DNA of 64,000 nt from Clostridioides sp. (GTDB taxonomy: Bacteria > Bacillota > Clostridia > Peptostreptococcales > Peptostreptococcaceae). The stretch lies in the NCBI GenBank assembly GCA_031261505.1, contig JAISJN010000004.1:1-64000 (forward strand), in the 5' to 3' direction. Under the pieces are notes generated by a model. The model was not told the DNA's origin. It saw nothing but the letters and a program-made list of their open reading frames with translations, and did not search any database. This document shows positions 48,982 to 59,118 of the stretch, in pieces. Position numbers and translations under genes: made by a program. How positions within the stretch are numbered: the first letter of the stretch is position 1; every line of letters starts with the position of its first letter.

Positions 48982-51195
48982 TTATTTTGTGCGTGGGTTT
49001 AATATTTTCCAGCTAAACCATTCAGTGTTTGGATTGAGCTCGTATTTTAAGGTGGCGTCGAACTTATTTCCGTTCTTGTCGACTATACCCTTTATATCTG
49101 ACTCGCCCTTTTTAAGTATATTTTTGACCATGGTCTTCGTGGGTTTTTTCTTGTACTTAGCTAAATATTTATCGTCCTTAAAAACTCCAAACTTACATTC
49201 GCTGTACCCTTCACAGAAGTACCCTTTTTTTGACTCGTAGACATCTTTCTTACACACTGGACATTTCCCGAGTGAAACCCTCTCAGAATCGGTGTTTGCA
49301 GCACTACTTGAATCTAATGTCGATTTAGAGTATGAAGACTTTGAGTACTTAGTTGAACCCTCTTTCGTGTATCTCTTTGTTTTTGGGTTGTACACGTATT
49401 TCTCAGTGCTTATATTCTTTGGCTCGTCCATCTTTATCCTGCCGACGTTCTCATAGATGAAGTTTATTATATTGTAGAGGTATTCCTTTTTTGTAAACTT
49501 ACCTTTTTGAATGTCACTGAGGCTTTTTTCTAGTTTGCCCGTGTAGTCGACGTCAAATAGATCTTTCACTGGAAATATTTCTACTAGGTTCTTGCCGAGA
49601 GCGGTGATAGAATAGGATTTTCCCTTTTTCTGCACGTATCCAACTGTACCGATTTTCTTGAGCACCTCGGCTCTAGTACTTGAAGTACCGATTGAATAAC
49701 CTGATAGTACGGTTGTGTCCTCGTCAGGAACGTTTTTACCACAGTTTTTCATGGCTTTTAATAGCGTGTCTTCGGTGTAGGGTTTCGGTGGAGTAGTCTG
49801 TTTTTCAACAGGCTGAACTCCGAGAACATCAACCTCCTCGCCCTTAGTGACCATTGGGAGCAGGTTGTCCTTTTCTTCTTTTCCGAATAACTCGAGGTAG
49901 CCTTTGCTCTTTAGCACCTTGCCCTTGGTTACAAATACGTTTGAATCAAGGTCTGTCTTTATCTCAGTGTTTTCATACTCTGCAGGAGGCATGAAGTTTG
50001 CGATAAATCTATCCTTTATTATATTGTAGACTATAGTCTCATCTGGAGTAAGCTTGCCAGGTAAGATATAAGTAGGAATAATCGCACTATGAGAGTCGAC
50101 TTTCGAGGAATCAAAGACCCTCTTGCTCTTTGTAAAGTTGACTAGATTTTCATAGGGAAGACCAGTTTTCAACTTGTTTAAAGTCTGTTCAACCTTTCCG
50201 ACCAGACTCTCCTCTAGGTACATAGAGTCGGTTCTAGGGTAGGTGATGTATCCACCGTGACCCTTTCCTTCGTAAAGTGATTGGCAGACGTTTAGAACCT
50301 TCTCAGAGGTGAAGCTTGCGTACTTAGAGGTAACAAATCCCTGAAGCGAGGTTAAACTGAATAATTTCGGGGAGTATTCCTTAGAAGTAGTGACCTTCTT
50401 GTCTGAGATGACAGCCTTGTCTGATCTTATCTCACTTATTATCTTATTTGCCTCATCTATGGTATCAAATTTTGTTTCCTTCTTTAATGTCAATTTTCCT
50501 TTGTAATTCCCGGCTTTTGCCATGAAGCTTCCCTCTATTTCATAGTATATCTTCGGTATGAAATTCTGTATTTCCATATCTCTATCATATACTAGTTTTA
50601 CGGTAGGGAGGATGACCCTTCCTATATTTAGAAGTTTGCCGTTTCCGTATTTCAGAGTAGCAGCAGAGGTGAAGTTTATCCCAATCAACCAATCGGTTAT
50701 GAGCCTAGTGTATCCAGCTGCTTGGAGATTTCTCATCTCTACCTCGTCCTTTAAATTAGACATTCCTCGAGTAATATCTTCTGGGGTCCATTCGTTTACC
50801 AAAATTCTCTTCACAGGTTTCTTGTTTTTAGCCATGAGGAAAATCAGAAAGGCTATGAGTTCCCCCTCTCTGTCGTTGTCGGTAGCGTTGATTACAAATT
50901 CAATATCGTCGCGTTTCAAGAGTCCTTTAACTACATTGAATTGTTTTTTCTTACTGCTATCTATTTTAAATTTGAATTTATCTTGTGGAACAAAGGGAAA
51001 ATTATTCATCTTCCAAGAACCAGAGTATCTTTCTTTGTCGTAGTCCTTCATATCGTATAACGACACCAAATGGCCTACAGCATATGTAACTATATAATTA
51101 TTTCCCTGAAAATAACCGTCGTTTCTTGTAGTAGCACCCAAGAAGGATGCAATAGTTTTGGCTACTGACGGTTTTTCTGCTAAAATAAGTTTCAT
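48982..51195 (-). CDS. topB: DNA topoisomerase III (type IA)
   Basis: MKLILAEKPSVAKTIASFLGA...; NATDNDREGELIAF; GKGHGGYITYPRTDSMYLEE; C-terminal zinc-ribbon-like CPVCKKDVYESKKGYFCEGYSEC. Confidence 0.95.
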   Translation of the reverse strand: MKLILAEKPSVAKTIASFLGATTRNDGYFQGNNYIVTYAVGHLVSLYDMKDYDKERYSGSWKMNNFPFVPQDKFKFKIDSSKKKQFNVVKGLLKRDDIEFVINATDNDREGELIAFLIFLMAKNKKPVKRILVNEWTPEDITRGMSNLKDEVEMRNLQAAGYTRLITDWLIGINFTSAATLKYGNGKLLNIGRVILPTVKLVYDRDMEIQNFIPKIYYEIEGSFMAKAGNYKGKLTLKKETKFDTIDEANKIISEIRSDKAVISDKKVTTSKEYSPKLFSLTSLQGFVTSKYASFTSEKVLNVCQSLYEGKGHGGYITYPRTDSMYLEESLVGKVEQTLNKLKTGLPYENLVNFTKSKRVFDSSKVDSHSAIIPTYILPGKLTPDETIVYNIIKDRFIANFMPPAEYENTEIKTDLDSNVFVTKGKVLKSKGYLELFGKEEKDNLLPMVTKGEEVDVLGVQPVEKQTTPPKPYTEDTLLKAMKNCGKNVPDEDTTVLSGYSIGTSSTRAEVLKKIGTVGYVQKKGKSYSITALGKNLVEIFPVKDLFDVDYTGKLEKSLSDIQKGKFTKKEYLYNIINFIYENVGRIKMDEPKNISTEKYVYNPKTKRYTKEGSTKYSKSSYSKSTLDSSSAANTDSERVSLGKCPVCKKDVYESKKGYFCEGYSECKFGVFKDDKYLAKYKKKPTKTMVKNILKKGESDIKGIVDKNGNKFDATLKYELNPNTEWFSWKILNPRTK

Positions 51196-51210
51196 TAATA
51201 TCCTCCTATA

Positions 51211-51308
51211 TAACTTGAGATAAATGTCCCCCACCTCTTCAAGTGGTGGGCATTTATCTCATTTCAGTTGGGTTAAATTACCCACTGAAAGCGTTGAATC
51301 ACCATTTA
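51211..51308 (+). repeat. Intergenic hairpin repeat family, copy G
   Basis: taacttgagataaatgtcccccacctcttcaagtggtgggcatttatctcatttcagttgggttaaattacccactgaaagcgttgaatcaccatttaa. Confidence 0.85.
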
Positions 51309-51563
51309 ACTTGAGAGCTATTCCGCAATTTTATATTTAGTGGAACCTCTCGTTTCAGCACATATGGATTTTAAACCATGTATATTATAACATTTATGCT
51401 AGAATATTTCTATCTGTGCAAATAGATTGGATTCAATTTAAAGACTGAGTATTTTTTAAGATAGTTTTACTGGTATTTAATTCGCTGTAGATTAGTAGCG
51501 AAAATTTGTTATACTATAAAAGAGAGAATATACGAAGGAATTGAGAAAATGGAGGTAATAAAA

Positions 51564-51998
51564 ATGTACAATTTAAAAATAAAAAGACTAAACGGAGAGG
51601 CGAAGTTGCCTAGTTTTGCACATATCGGAGACGCTGGGATGGACTTATACTCGGTAGAAGAGATTGTGATCGAAAGCGGTGAGACTGCACTTGTGAGCAC
51701 TGGTATAGCTATAGAGCTTCCTAAAAATACAGAAGCTCAGGTAAGACCTAGGAGTGGACTTGCGCTAAAACATTCGGTGACTGTATTGAACACTCCAGGT
51801 ACGATAGATGAGGGTTATAGAGGAGAGTTAAGAGTTATTTTGATAAACCACGGAAAAGAAGCATTCAAGGTTGAAAAACATATGAAGATAGCACAGATGC
51901 TTGTAAAACCGACATATGCAGTGAATATAGAGGAAGTGGAAGAATTATCTGATTCAGAAAGAGGAGAAGGTGGATTTGGTTCTACTGGATTAAAATAA
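51564..51998 (+). CDS. dut: dUTP diphosphatase
   Basis: [45 protein letters not shown]-terminal [10 protein letters not shown]. Confidence 0.97.
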   Translation: MYNLKIKRLNGEAKLPSFAHIGDAGMDLYSVEEIVIESGETALVSTGIAIELPKNTEAQVRPRSGLALKHSVTVLNTPGTIDEGYRGELRVILINHGKEAFKVEKHMKIAQMLVKPTYAVNIEEVEELSDSERGEGGFGSTGLK

Positions 51999-52067
51999 CT
52001 TGAGGTAAATCGATTAAAAAACACGTAGTGTGAATAAATAGCAAATTAATGATCTAAGAGGTGAAAA

Positions 52068-52958
52068 ATGAGTAATTTATCTGGAAATGGCTGTGACATT
52101 CTAGTTCCATTCAACGAGAGGATTCCGTTGAGAGATATAGAAAAGAGCCTAATAAAGAAAAAAAATAGAAAAAATTTATGGTCGAAATTTATAAAGGCGA
52201 TAAAAGATTACTCTTTGGTAGAAGAGGGTGATAAGATAGCAGTCGCCGTATCTGGTGGCAAGGACAGTTTGGTGATGTCGAAATTATTCCAAGAGCTTAA
52301 GAGACATGGACAGGTTGATTTTGAATTGGAGTTTATAGCCATGGACCCAGGATACCACGAGAGCATAAGAGAACTGTTGATAGACAACTGCCAATATCTA
52401 GACATCCCTATCCACCTATTCGAATCCAAAATATTCGAGATAGCAGACGAGATAGCGAAGGACTACCCCTGTTATATGTGTGCTAGGATGAGAAGGGGAG
52501 CGCTGTACTCAAAGGCGAAGGAATTAGGGTGCAACAAGCTTGCATTAGGTCATCACTACGATGACGTAATTGAGACTACGATGTTAAATCTCCTATGCTC
52601 GGGTAATTTCAAAACCATGCTTCCAAAACTAGATTCGACAAACTTCGAGGGAATTCAAATAATTAGACCTCTTTACTACATCAGGGAGGAATATATAAGT
52701 AAATTTATACAAAACGCAGGTATATGGCCTCTAAACTGCGCCTGTATGGTCGCTGCGAAAAAGACCGGAAATAAGAGGTATGAGATAAAAGAATTGATTA
52801 AAAATCTAGAAAAGACATTCGTGAATGTAGAGAAGTCGATATTTAGGGCAGCTGAGAACGTAAATGTGGACTCGGTGCTAGGATGGCAGATGGACGGAGA
52901 AAAACACTCGTTTTTAGAGAGATTCGAAAGTGAATCTAAGGACGATGAACTAGATTAG
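52068..52958 (+). CDS. TtcA-like tRNA 2-thiolation ATPase
   Basis: PP-loop IAVAVSGGKDSLVMSKL; PCYMCARMRRGALYSKAKELGCNKLALGHHYDDVIETTMLNL. Confidence 0.9.
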   Translation: MSNLSGNGCDILVPFNERIPLRDIEKSLIKKKNRKNLWSKFIKAIKDYSLVEEGDKIAVAVSGGKDSLVMSKLFQELKRHGQVDFELEFIAMDPGYHESIRELLIDNCQYLDIPIHLFESKIFEIADEIAKDYPCYMCARMRRGALYSKAKELGCNKLALGHHYDDVIETTMLNLLCSGNFKTMLPKLDSTNFEGIQIIRPLYYIREEYISKFIQNAGIWPLNCACMVAAKKTGNKRYEIKELIKNLEKTFVNVEKSIFRAAENVNVDSVLGWQMDGEKHSFLERFESESKDDELD

Positions 52959-53009
52959 TAAATAGATTAATAAAATCGAACCGATAAGAATATAGATAAT
53001 ATAGAAAGA

Positions 53010-53093
53010 ACTCGAGAAATATGTCCCCCACCCTCTAGATGCGGTGGGCATATTATGATTTCAGTGTTGGGATATCAAACCAATAACCATTTA
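53010..53093 (+). repeat. Intergenic hairpin repeat family, copy H
   Basis: ctcgagaaatatgtcccccaccctctagatgcggtgggcatattatgatttcagtgttgggatatcaaaccaataaccatttaa. Confidence 0.7.
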
Positions 53094-53116
53094 ATTATTT
53101 AATAAAAGGAGAGATT

Positions 53117-53857
53117 ATGTTTATTTTAGATTATCTAGCAACAATAATTTTCGTTTTTATCGGTTCAACTTTCTTATATATACTGATTTTAACGGCTAGG
53201 TACAAACTAGCTAATAGGAGGAATTCAAAACGCGTCAGACAAGATAAAAATAGGGTAAGAGAAGGTGTATACGACGCAAAATCGTGTATAGAAATAAACA
53301 AACCCTGTATGGAAATAACTAAAGTCTGTGCGGAAGAAAAACCAATAGAACAATCAGAAGAAAAGTTAGACTTGGAGTGCGAAATAGAAGTAGAACTAGA
53401 ACTCGTGGAAGGATCGGATCAAGAGAGTAAAATAGACTCAGGCGTAGAAGAATCAAATCCTACAGAGGATTTGTATAAGGGCGAGATGAGAAACGGCATG
53501 AGAAATGGATACGGGGTCTGTGTATTTGCAAACGGAGACCGATATGAAGGTCTGTGGAAGGACGATGAAATGCACGGAATCGGGAAGTACATATACGAGG
53601 ACAAGAGCGTGTACATAGGAGAATTCAAATCTGGGAAAAAAGAAGGAATGGGTCAACTTGTATTGACTGACGGCGAAATTCACAAGGGAAATTTCGAAAA
53701 TGATAACAGGAGCGGTAAAATAGTCATATATACAAAACAAGGCTCAAAAAAGCTTGTATTTTATAAAGAAGACGAAGAAATTGGCGAAATAACTCCAGAT
53801 GAATTTGACAAAATCTCAAAAACCAATAAAATAGATAGTAACAAAGTAAACATTTAG
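53117..53857 (+). CDS. Membrane-anchored MORN-repeat protein
   Basis: N-terminal TM; MORN repeats YKGEMRNGMRNGYGVCVFANGDRYEGLWKDDEMHGIGKYIYEDKSVYIGEFKSGKKEGMGQLVLTDGEIHKGNF. Confidence 0.9.
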   Translation: MFILDYLATIIFVFIGSTFLYILILTARYKLANRRNSKRVRQDKNRVREGVYDAKSCIEINKPCMEITKVCAEEKPIEQSEEKLDLECEIEVELELVEGSDQESKIDSGVEESNPTEDLYKGEMRNGMRNGYGVCVFANGDRYEGLWKDDEMHGIGKYIYEDKSVYIGEFKSGKKEGMGQLVLTDGEIHKGNFENDNRSGKIVIYTKQGSKKLVFYKEDEEIGEITPDEFDKISKTNKIDSNKVNI

Positions 53858-53901
53858 TCGAAAACGGACATAGGTCTGATGACATAGTTGAGGAGATTTT
53901 T

Positions 53902-54450
53902 ATGGAAGAATATATAGTTGTCGATTTAGAAACTACGGGACTCGACCCTATAAGAGGCGACGAGATTATTGAGATAGGGGTAACCGAGATAAAAGATGGA
54001 AAAATAACCAGAAACTATTCGAGAATGGTTAAACCAAATGGTAGGATTTCTTCATTTATTACGAGCTTGACCAGCATTACAAATGAGATGGTAGAAAAAG
54101 AGGAACCTATAGAGAAAGTGCTTCCAAGGTTTAGAAAATACGTGGGAGATAAGACTGTAATAGCCCATAATGCTAAGTTCGACCTAAAGTTTTTGAACCA
54201 TTATTTGAGGAAACTGAATCTACCAACGATTCACAACCACATTTGCACCTTGGAAATGCTGAAGAAAAACAAGGAGTACAAGGGAAAAAACAAAAAACTA
54301 GAGACAGCGTGCGAATACTACAATATCGAAAACTCTCATGCTCATAGGGCAGACAGCGACACTATGGCTACAGCTGAACTATTTTTAATAGTTAGAGATG
54401 AGATTGGCGAGATAGATGAAAAGAATAGGCAGACAAACGACAGTATTTAG
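53902..54450 (+). CDS. 3'-5' exonuclease, DnaQ/PolC epsilon-type
   Basis: YIVVDLETTGLDPIRGDEIIEIGVTEI; HNAKFDLKFLNHYL; HRADSDTMATAELFL. Confidence 0.93.
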   Translation: MEEYIVVDLETTGLDPIRGDEIIEIGVTEIKDGKITRNYSRMVKPNGRISSFITSLTSITNEMVEKEEPIEKVLPRFRKYVGDKTVIAHNAKFDLKFLNHYLRKLNLPTIHNHICTLEMLKKNKEYKGKNKKLETACEYYNIENSHAHRADSDTMATAELFLIVRDEIGEIDEKNRQTNDSI

Positions 54451-54615
54451 ATTTTCCAAATACGTGATAAGCATCACAAGCAATCATTGTTTAGCGTCGA
54501 GTGTGGATTAAACACAAGGCGAATTGAATGACAATTGACGTATGTATATACTGCTGTAACTAGGGGAATAATCATACTGAGGAAGTACATATCTTAATTG
54601 AGAAAGGGGAAACAT

Positions 54616-55614
54616 ATGGGTTTTGATAGTGATGATAATAAGATCAGGCGAAAAAAAGTAAGCAGATCAAAGCCTGAATCCGAGGGGATGACTAAGAAAG
54701 TAAATAGACCCGAGAGTTCTCTCAAAAGAAATAAAGATAAATCGACTCGCACAAGCGGAAAGAAACCGCAAACGAGCAGTAAGCAACCGCAAACACTCAG
54801 CAAACCGCAGCATGTGAGGAGCAAACAAGATGATATGGTTAGCAGACCCAATAGATCAAGTACTGCGGCTATAAGGGCTAGTAAAAAAAAGAGAAGAAAA
54901 AAACAACTTAGAAATAAAATAATAAAATGGACATTGGGATCAGTACTGGCTGTAGCTCTAATATTTTCATTGATAGGCGTAGGTTATACCATGTACGCTA
55001 TCCATGGAACTCCTAAGGTCACAAAGGAGCTAGTTCACTCTAGGTATTTAAGCAGTGAAGAAGTGAGTATAGACAGTATGCCAAATGACTTGAAAAACGC
55101 CATAGTCTCGATTGAAGACGAGCGGTTCTACAAACACGGTGGGGTCGATATGAAATCATTATTAAGATCTGCTGTGTACACCTTGACTTCGGACAAGACT
55201 CAGGGTGGAAGCACAATAGACATGCAGGTATCGAAAAACTTGCTCACTGATGAAGAGAAGACTATGAAGAGGAAAGTAAGGGACATATACAATTCTATTC
55301 AATTAAACAAGGTGATGACAAAGTCAGAGATATTAGAGACCTATTTAAATAATATCTATCTTGGGCAGAGCACGTACGGTGTAGCGAAGGGAGCGAATGT
55401 CTACTTCGGAAAAAATGTGAAGGATTTATCTCTTGCGGAATGCGCCATGCTCGCTGGAATCACCAACAATCCGTATAGATATGGAATTTACAGCGAGGGC
55501 AAGAAAAGACAGGAACTCGTGCTCTATAAGATGAGAGAACTAGGATATATAAACGAAGAACAGTATTTATCTGCAAAGAGGGCAGACATACATTATAAGT
55601 CGGAAATAGATTAG
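54616..55614 (+). CDS. Monofunctional peptidoglycan glycosyltransferase (GT51)
   Basis: DLKNAIVSIEDERFYKHGGVDMKSLLRS; QGGSTIDMQVSKNLL; KSEILETYLNNIYLGQSTYGVAKGANVYFGKNVKDLSLAECAMLAGI; basic low-complexity N-terminus, one TM, no transpeptidase domain. Confidence 0.93.
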   Translation: MGFDSDDNKIRRKKVSRSKPESEGMTKKVNRPESSLKRNKDKSTRTSGKKPQTSSKQPQTLSKPQHVRSKQDDMVSRPNRSSTAAIRASKKKRRKKQLRNKIIKWTLGSVLAVALIFSLIGVGYTMYAIHGTPKVTKELVHSRYLSSEEVSIDSMPNDLKNAIVSIEDERFYKHGGVDMKSLLRSAVYTLTSDKTQGGSTIDMQVSKNLLTDEEKTMKRKVRDIYNSIQLNKVMTKSEILETYLNNIYLGQSTYGVAKGANVYFGKNVKDLSLAECAMLAGITNNPYRYGIYSEGKKRQELVLYKMRELGYINEEQYLSAKRADIHYKSEID

Positions 55615-55672
55615 GGTTGAAGCGTCTCCTAAAAGAAATTTTCATTTTAGGAAACAATTCAACCCTTTACCA
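55614..55672 (+). terminator. Hairpin after GT51 gene
   Basis: agggttgaagcgtctcctaaaa...ttttaggaaacaattcaaccct. Confidence 0.65.
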
Positions 55673-55813
55673 TATAATATACTCTAATCGTTAATCCAAT
55701 CAAATGATGATTGCGTGGTTTAGATTTCAACCATAGTGAGCCAGGTTCACAACATCTGGATGAGTGGAACCATAACAACTTGAATCTGATTGCGTGTTGT
55801 GGGCTGACTCAAC

Positions 55814-56551
55814 CTATATCCAAAAAAATGTCGCGATTACTAATGCCAAGAGGCAAGCTATGAACAGGTATTCAGCGATATTTCCAAATCTACTCCCGAC
55901 TTTTAGAAAACCAAAGGATATTTTTTTTTCGCTAATTGGGTAAAATAGTGGTACGCCCTGTTTTGTAAATATATCTCCTAGAAATATATGGCTTGCATAT
56001 CCTATGCTTCCGTATATTGCGAGACATTTGAAACCGGACACGAGCTCTATCTGTTTTAATGCGAAGTAGATTAAAATAACAGCGAACACGCTGTGAGATA
56101 GACTTCTATGTTTAAGCCATGGAAAAACAGCGAGGAGTCCACTGAATCCGATGAAGTAAATCGGAGCAGAAACTAGGTGCAAAGCGAGCGTCAACAGCAT
56201 GAACATAAAAGATAGAAGTATCCTTCGTAAAAACAAGTGGGTAATCTTCGACTCTACAATTATAATGACGACAAAGGTTATAATGGCGCTCATATAAAAG
56301 TTTTCATTTATTTTAATTGAGACAAAGAAAATAAATACATTGATTAAATATATAAAGATCTTGTAAATATATTTTGAAATATCATTTTTAACTATAATTT
56401 TAGAAATCACAGAATTAGGCTGGTCTAAATCCGGCAGCAACGAAAAAAAAGTTGCGACCGCAATACTTGCTATGGAAATAGGTAATTTAAACAGTAAAGA
56501 AGTTTGAATTGCTGCAAGCAACCCGATTGAACCATGCGATTTTCCTCTCAT
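55814..56551 (-). CDS. YdjM-like membrane-bound metal-dependent hydrolase (DUF457 type)
   Basis: MRGKSHGSIGLLAAIQ; FSLLPDLDQPNSVIS; HRSLSHSVFAVILIYFAL; GYASHIFLGDIFTKQGVPLFYPIS. Confidence 0.9.
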   Translation of the reverse strand: MRGKSHGSIGLLAAIQTSLLFKLPISIASIAVATFFSLLPDLDQPNSVISKIIVKNDISKYIYKIFIYLINVFIFFVSIKINENFYMSAIITFVVIIIVESKITHLFLRRILLSFMFMLLTLALHLVSAPIYFIGFSGLLAVFPWLKHRSLSHSVFAVILIYFALKQIELVSGFKCLAIYGSIGYASHIFLGDIFTKQGVPLFYPISEKKISFGFLKVGSRFGNIAEYLFIACLLALVIATFFWI

Positions 56552-56982
56552 ACGCCCTCCTAATCAAAGTCATTTAATAAGTAGAGAATAGCAGAATTAC
56601 TTTTTTTTGTCAAAACTACACGGGATATGTATATTAAAATTACTTAAAATATATATCAAACTATGTTACAATGTAATTGACTGGTAAAGATCGTGTGATT
56701 AATTTTATTTTACGAAATCGCTGTTTTACGTGCGAAGTGGCGAAAATTTTTTGTTGATTGGCTAAAAGAGGCTACGTGAATAGTTAAAAAATTAAGACTA
56801 TGACATGATATGCACCTTAGCTATGCGTGGACTCAGTTGGCGTTTAGATAGGTGTAAGCTTTTGATAGTATGTGTTTAAAGGTATGTGTTAGAAGTAAGT
56901 GTTAACAAAATTAGAATTTTAAAATTTCAGGATGGAATTTAAAAATAATAGAAATTTGATAATTGAATAAGGACAGAAGGAG

Positions 56983-58677
56983 ATGATGCAATTGATCAAA
57001 AAGAACTCAAGCAAGATCAAGGTTATGGCTTTGGGCGGACTTGGTGAGATCGGTAAAAATATGACTGTTATTGAATATAAAGATGAAATAATTGTGATAG
57101 ATGCTGGACTTAGCTTCCCAGAAGACGAAATGTTAGGGGTGGATATAGTTATACCAGATATAGCGTATCTGATCAAGAACAAAGATAAGGTAAAGGGGAT
57201 ATTCATCACCCATGGTCACGAGGACCATATAGGGGCGCTTCCGTACGTGCTGAAGAAGATGGATGTACCAGTATACGGGTCTAGACTTACAGTCGGACTG
57301 ATTAACGTAAAATTAAAAGAGCATAAATTAAACAATGTGAAAATTCAAACAGTTAATCCTAGAGAGGTAATCGACGTTGGTCAAATGCAGGTTGAGTTTA
57401 TTAAAAACAACCATAGTATACCGGACGCGTGCTCTATAGCAGTACACACAGACCAAGGTATAATTTACCATACAGGAGACTTCAAAGTAGACTTCACACC
57501 TATGGACGGGGATGTGATGGATCTACACAGAATCAGTGAATTAGGCGAAGAAGGGGTTCTCTTAATGCTTGCAGATAGCACAAATGTTGAGAAACCTGGA
57601 TTTACTATGTCAGAAAAAACAGTTGGAGTTGGACTTGACGATATATTTACAAAATCCAACGGAAACAGAATAATAGTTGCTACATTTGCTTCTAATATCC
57701 ACAGACTTCAGCAGATAATAAATACTGCTGAGAAATTTGGCAGAAAAGTCGCCATGTCAGGGCGATCTATGTTAAATGTATATGCAGTGGCTAAGGAATT
57801 GAGTACAGATGAGTTTAAGTATATAGATGTAAACGAAGATACAATGATAGAACTAAACGATATATCTAAATACGACGATAGTGAATTGGTTATAATCACG
57901 ACTGGATCACAGGGAGAGCCGATGTCAGCTCTAGCTAGAATGGCGTTCTCTGAGCATAAGAAGGTAGTGATAAAAGAAGGCGACCTAGTTATAATGTCCG
58001 CCCATCCAATTCCAGGTAACGAAAAACTTATAAATAAGGTAATAAACCTGCTTCTTGAAAAAGGTGCTGATGTTGTACACAGTGATATCGCCGATATCCA
58101 CGTATCAGGTCATGCCTGCCAAGAAGAGATAAAATTGATACACAGATTGGCAAAACCTAAGTACTTTATGCCAGCACACGGCGAGTACAGGATGTTGAAA
58201 AAACACGCACAGTTGGCGTCGGAGTTGGGAATGTCAGAAGATAATATATTCATCATGCAGACAGGTGATATATTAGAGATAAACAAAACCACAGCTCACG
58301 TCACAGGTAAGGTGCAGACAGGCAATGTGCTTGTAGACGGACTAGGAGTAGGCGATGTCGGAAATATAGTATTAAGAGATAGAAAACACCTTTCAGAAGA
58401 TGGACTTATGATAGTAGTAGTGACTATATCTAGGGCAGAGGGAAAAGTGTTGGCAGGGCCGGATATAATATCTAGAGGATTTGTCTACGTTAGAGAATCT
58501 GAAGATCTAATTGATGGAGCAAAGGAAACTGTCAAGAAAGTGCTTTGCGACTGCGAAGAAAAGAACATCAAAGAATGGGCTTATTTGAAAAATAATATTA
58601 AAGAAGAATTAAAAGAGTATCTATACCATAGAACAAAGAGAAATCCAATGATACTTCCTATAATAATGGAAGTTTAA
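56983..58677 (+). CDS. rnj: Ribonuclease J; true start may be TTG 56992
   Basis: IKVMALGGLGEIGKNMTVIEY; GIFITHGHEDHIGALPYVL; HVSGHACQEEIKLIHRLAKPKYFMPAHGEYRML. Confidence 0.96.
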   Translation: MMQLIKKNSSKIKVMALGGLGEIGKNMTVIEYKDEIIVIDAGLSFPEDEMLGVDIVIPDIAYLIKNKDKVKGIFITHGHEDHIGALPYVLKKMDVPVYGSRLTVGLINVKLKEHKLNNVKIQTVNPREVIDVGQMQVEFIKNNHSIPDACSIAVHTDQGIIYHTGDFKVDFTPMDGDVMDLHRISELGEEGVLLMLADSTNVEKPGFTMSEKTVGVGLDDIFTKSNGNRIIVATFASNIHRLQQIINTAEKFGRKVAMSGRSMLNVYAVAKELSTDEFKYIDVNEDTMIELNDISKYDDSELVIITTGSQGEPMSALARMAFSEHKKVVIKEGDLVIMSAHPIPGNEKLINKVINLLLEKGADVVHSDIADIHVSGHACQEEIKLIHRLAKPKYFMPAHGEYRMLKKHAQLASELGMSEDNIFIMQTGDILEINKTTAHVTGKVQTGNVLVDGLGVGDVGNIVLRDRKHLSEDGLMIVVVTISRAEGKVLAGPDIISRGFVYVRESEDLIDGAKETVKKVLCDCEEKNIKEWAYLKNNIKEELKEYLYHRTKRNPMILPIIMEV

Positions 58678-58682
58678 TAGAA

Positions 58683-58712
58683 ATGCCTCGGAGAAATCTG
58701 GGGCTTTTTTTA
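58683..58712 (+). terminator. Rho-independent terminator after RNase J gene
   Basis: tgcctcggagaaatctggggctttttttac. Confidence 0.65.
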
Positions 58713-58740
58713 CTTAACAAGGAAAACGTTTTGAGATGAG

Positions 58741-58850
58741 GTTAAATAGTGATTTAAAGTTTTCAGTGGGGCTAGATGTTCGTAAAATCTATATATAGTG
58801 GCATGAATCTCATTTCGGGAGGTACCCAATCACAATCAATGAGCATTTAG
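58741..58850. repeat. Intergenic hairpin repeat family, copy I (compound: inverted right end plus forward half)
   Basis: ttaaatagtgatttaaagttttcagtgggg is the reverse complement of the family right end; followed by forward ...catgaatctcatttcgggaggtacccaatcacaatcaatgagcatttag. Confidence 0.6.
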
Positions 58851-58926
58851 ATGTAATTAGCAGCAGAGTAAGGGGGATTTACAATGGGGAAAAACATAAA
58901 AAAATTATGTCGAAGCTAGTTAATAT

Positions 58927-59023
58927 GTCTTGAGATAAATATCCCCCACCTCTATAGGCGGAGGGTATAAATCTCATTTTAGCGGGAGAAAATCACCCAT
59001 TAAAAACGTTGAATCAAGATTTA
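58927..59023 (+). repeat. Intergenic hairpin repeat family, copy J
   Basis: tgtcttgagataaatatcccccacctctataggcggagggtataaatctcattttagcgggagaaaatcacccattaaaaacgttgaatcaagatttaa. Confidence 0.85.
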
Positions 59024-59118
59024 ATATAAGTTTTAGAGCAATTCTAATTTCAAATTTTAACTATGAGTATAAAAATTTACAAATGACATAAAATAATTAT
59101 AAATATTTATACGATGAG

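Noticed and set aside
56560-56980. Possible structured ncRNA upstream of RNase J
   Set aside because: No 6S, RNase P, tmRNA or SRP motifs recognised; A/T-rich spacer only.
58884-58919. 11-codon ORF MGKNIKKLCRS with SD
   Set aside because: Too short to support as a gene; treated only as a possible gene-start remnant between repeat copies.
3775-59023. CRISPR array
   Set aside because: The repeats are dispersed single intergenic copies of ~100 bp, not regularly spaced short repeats with unique spacers; no cas genes seen.
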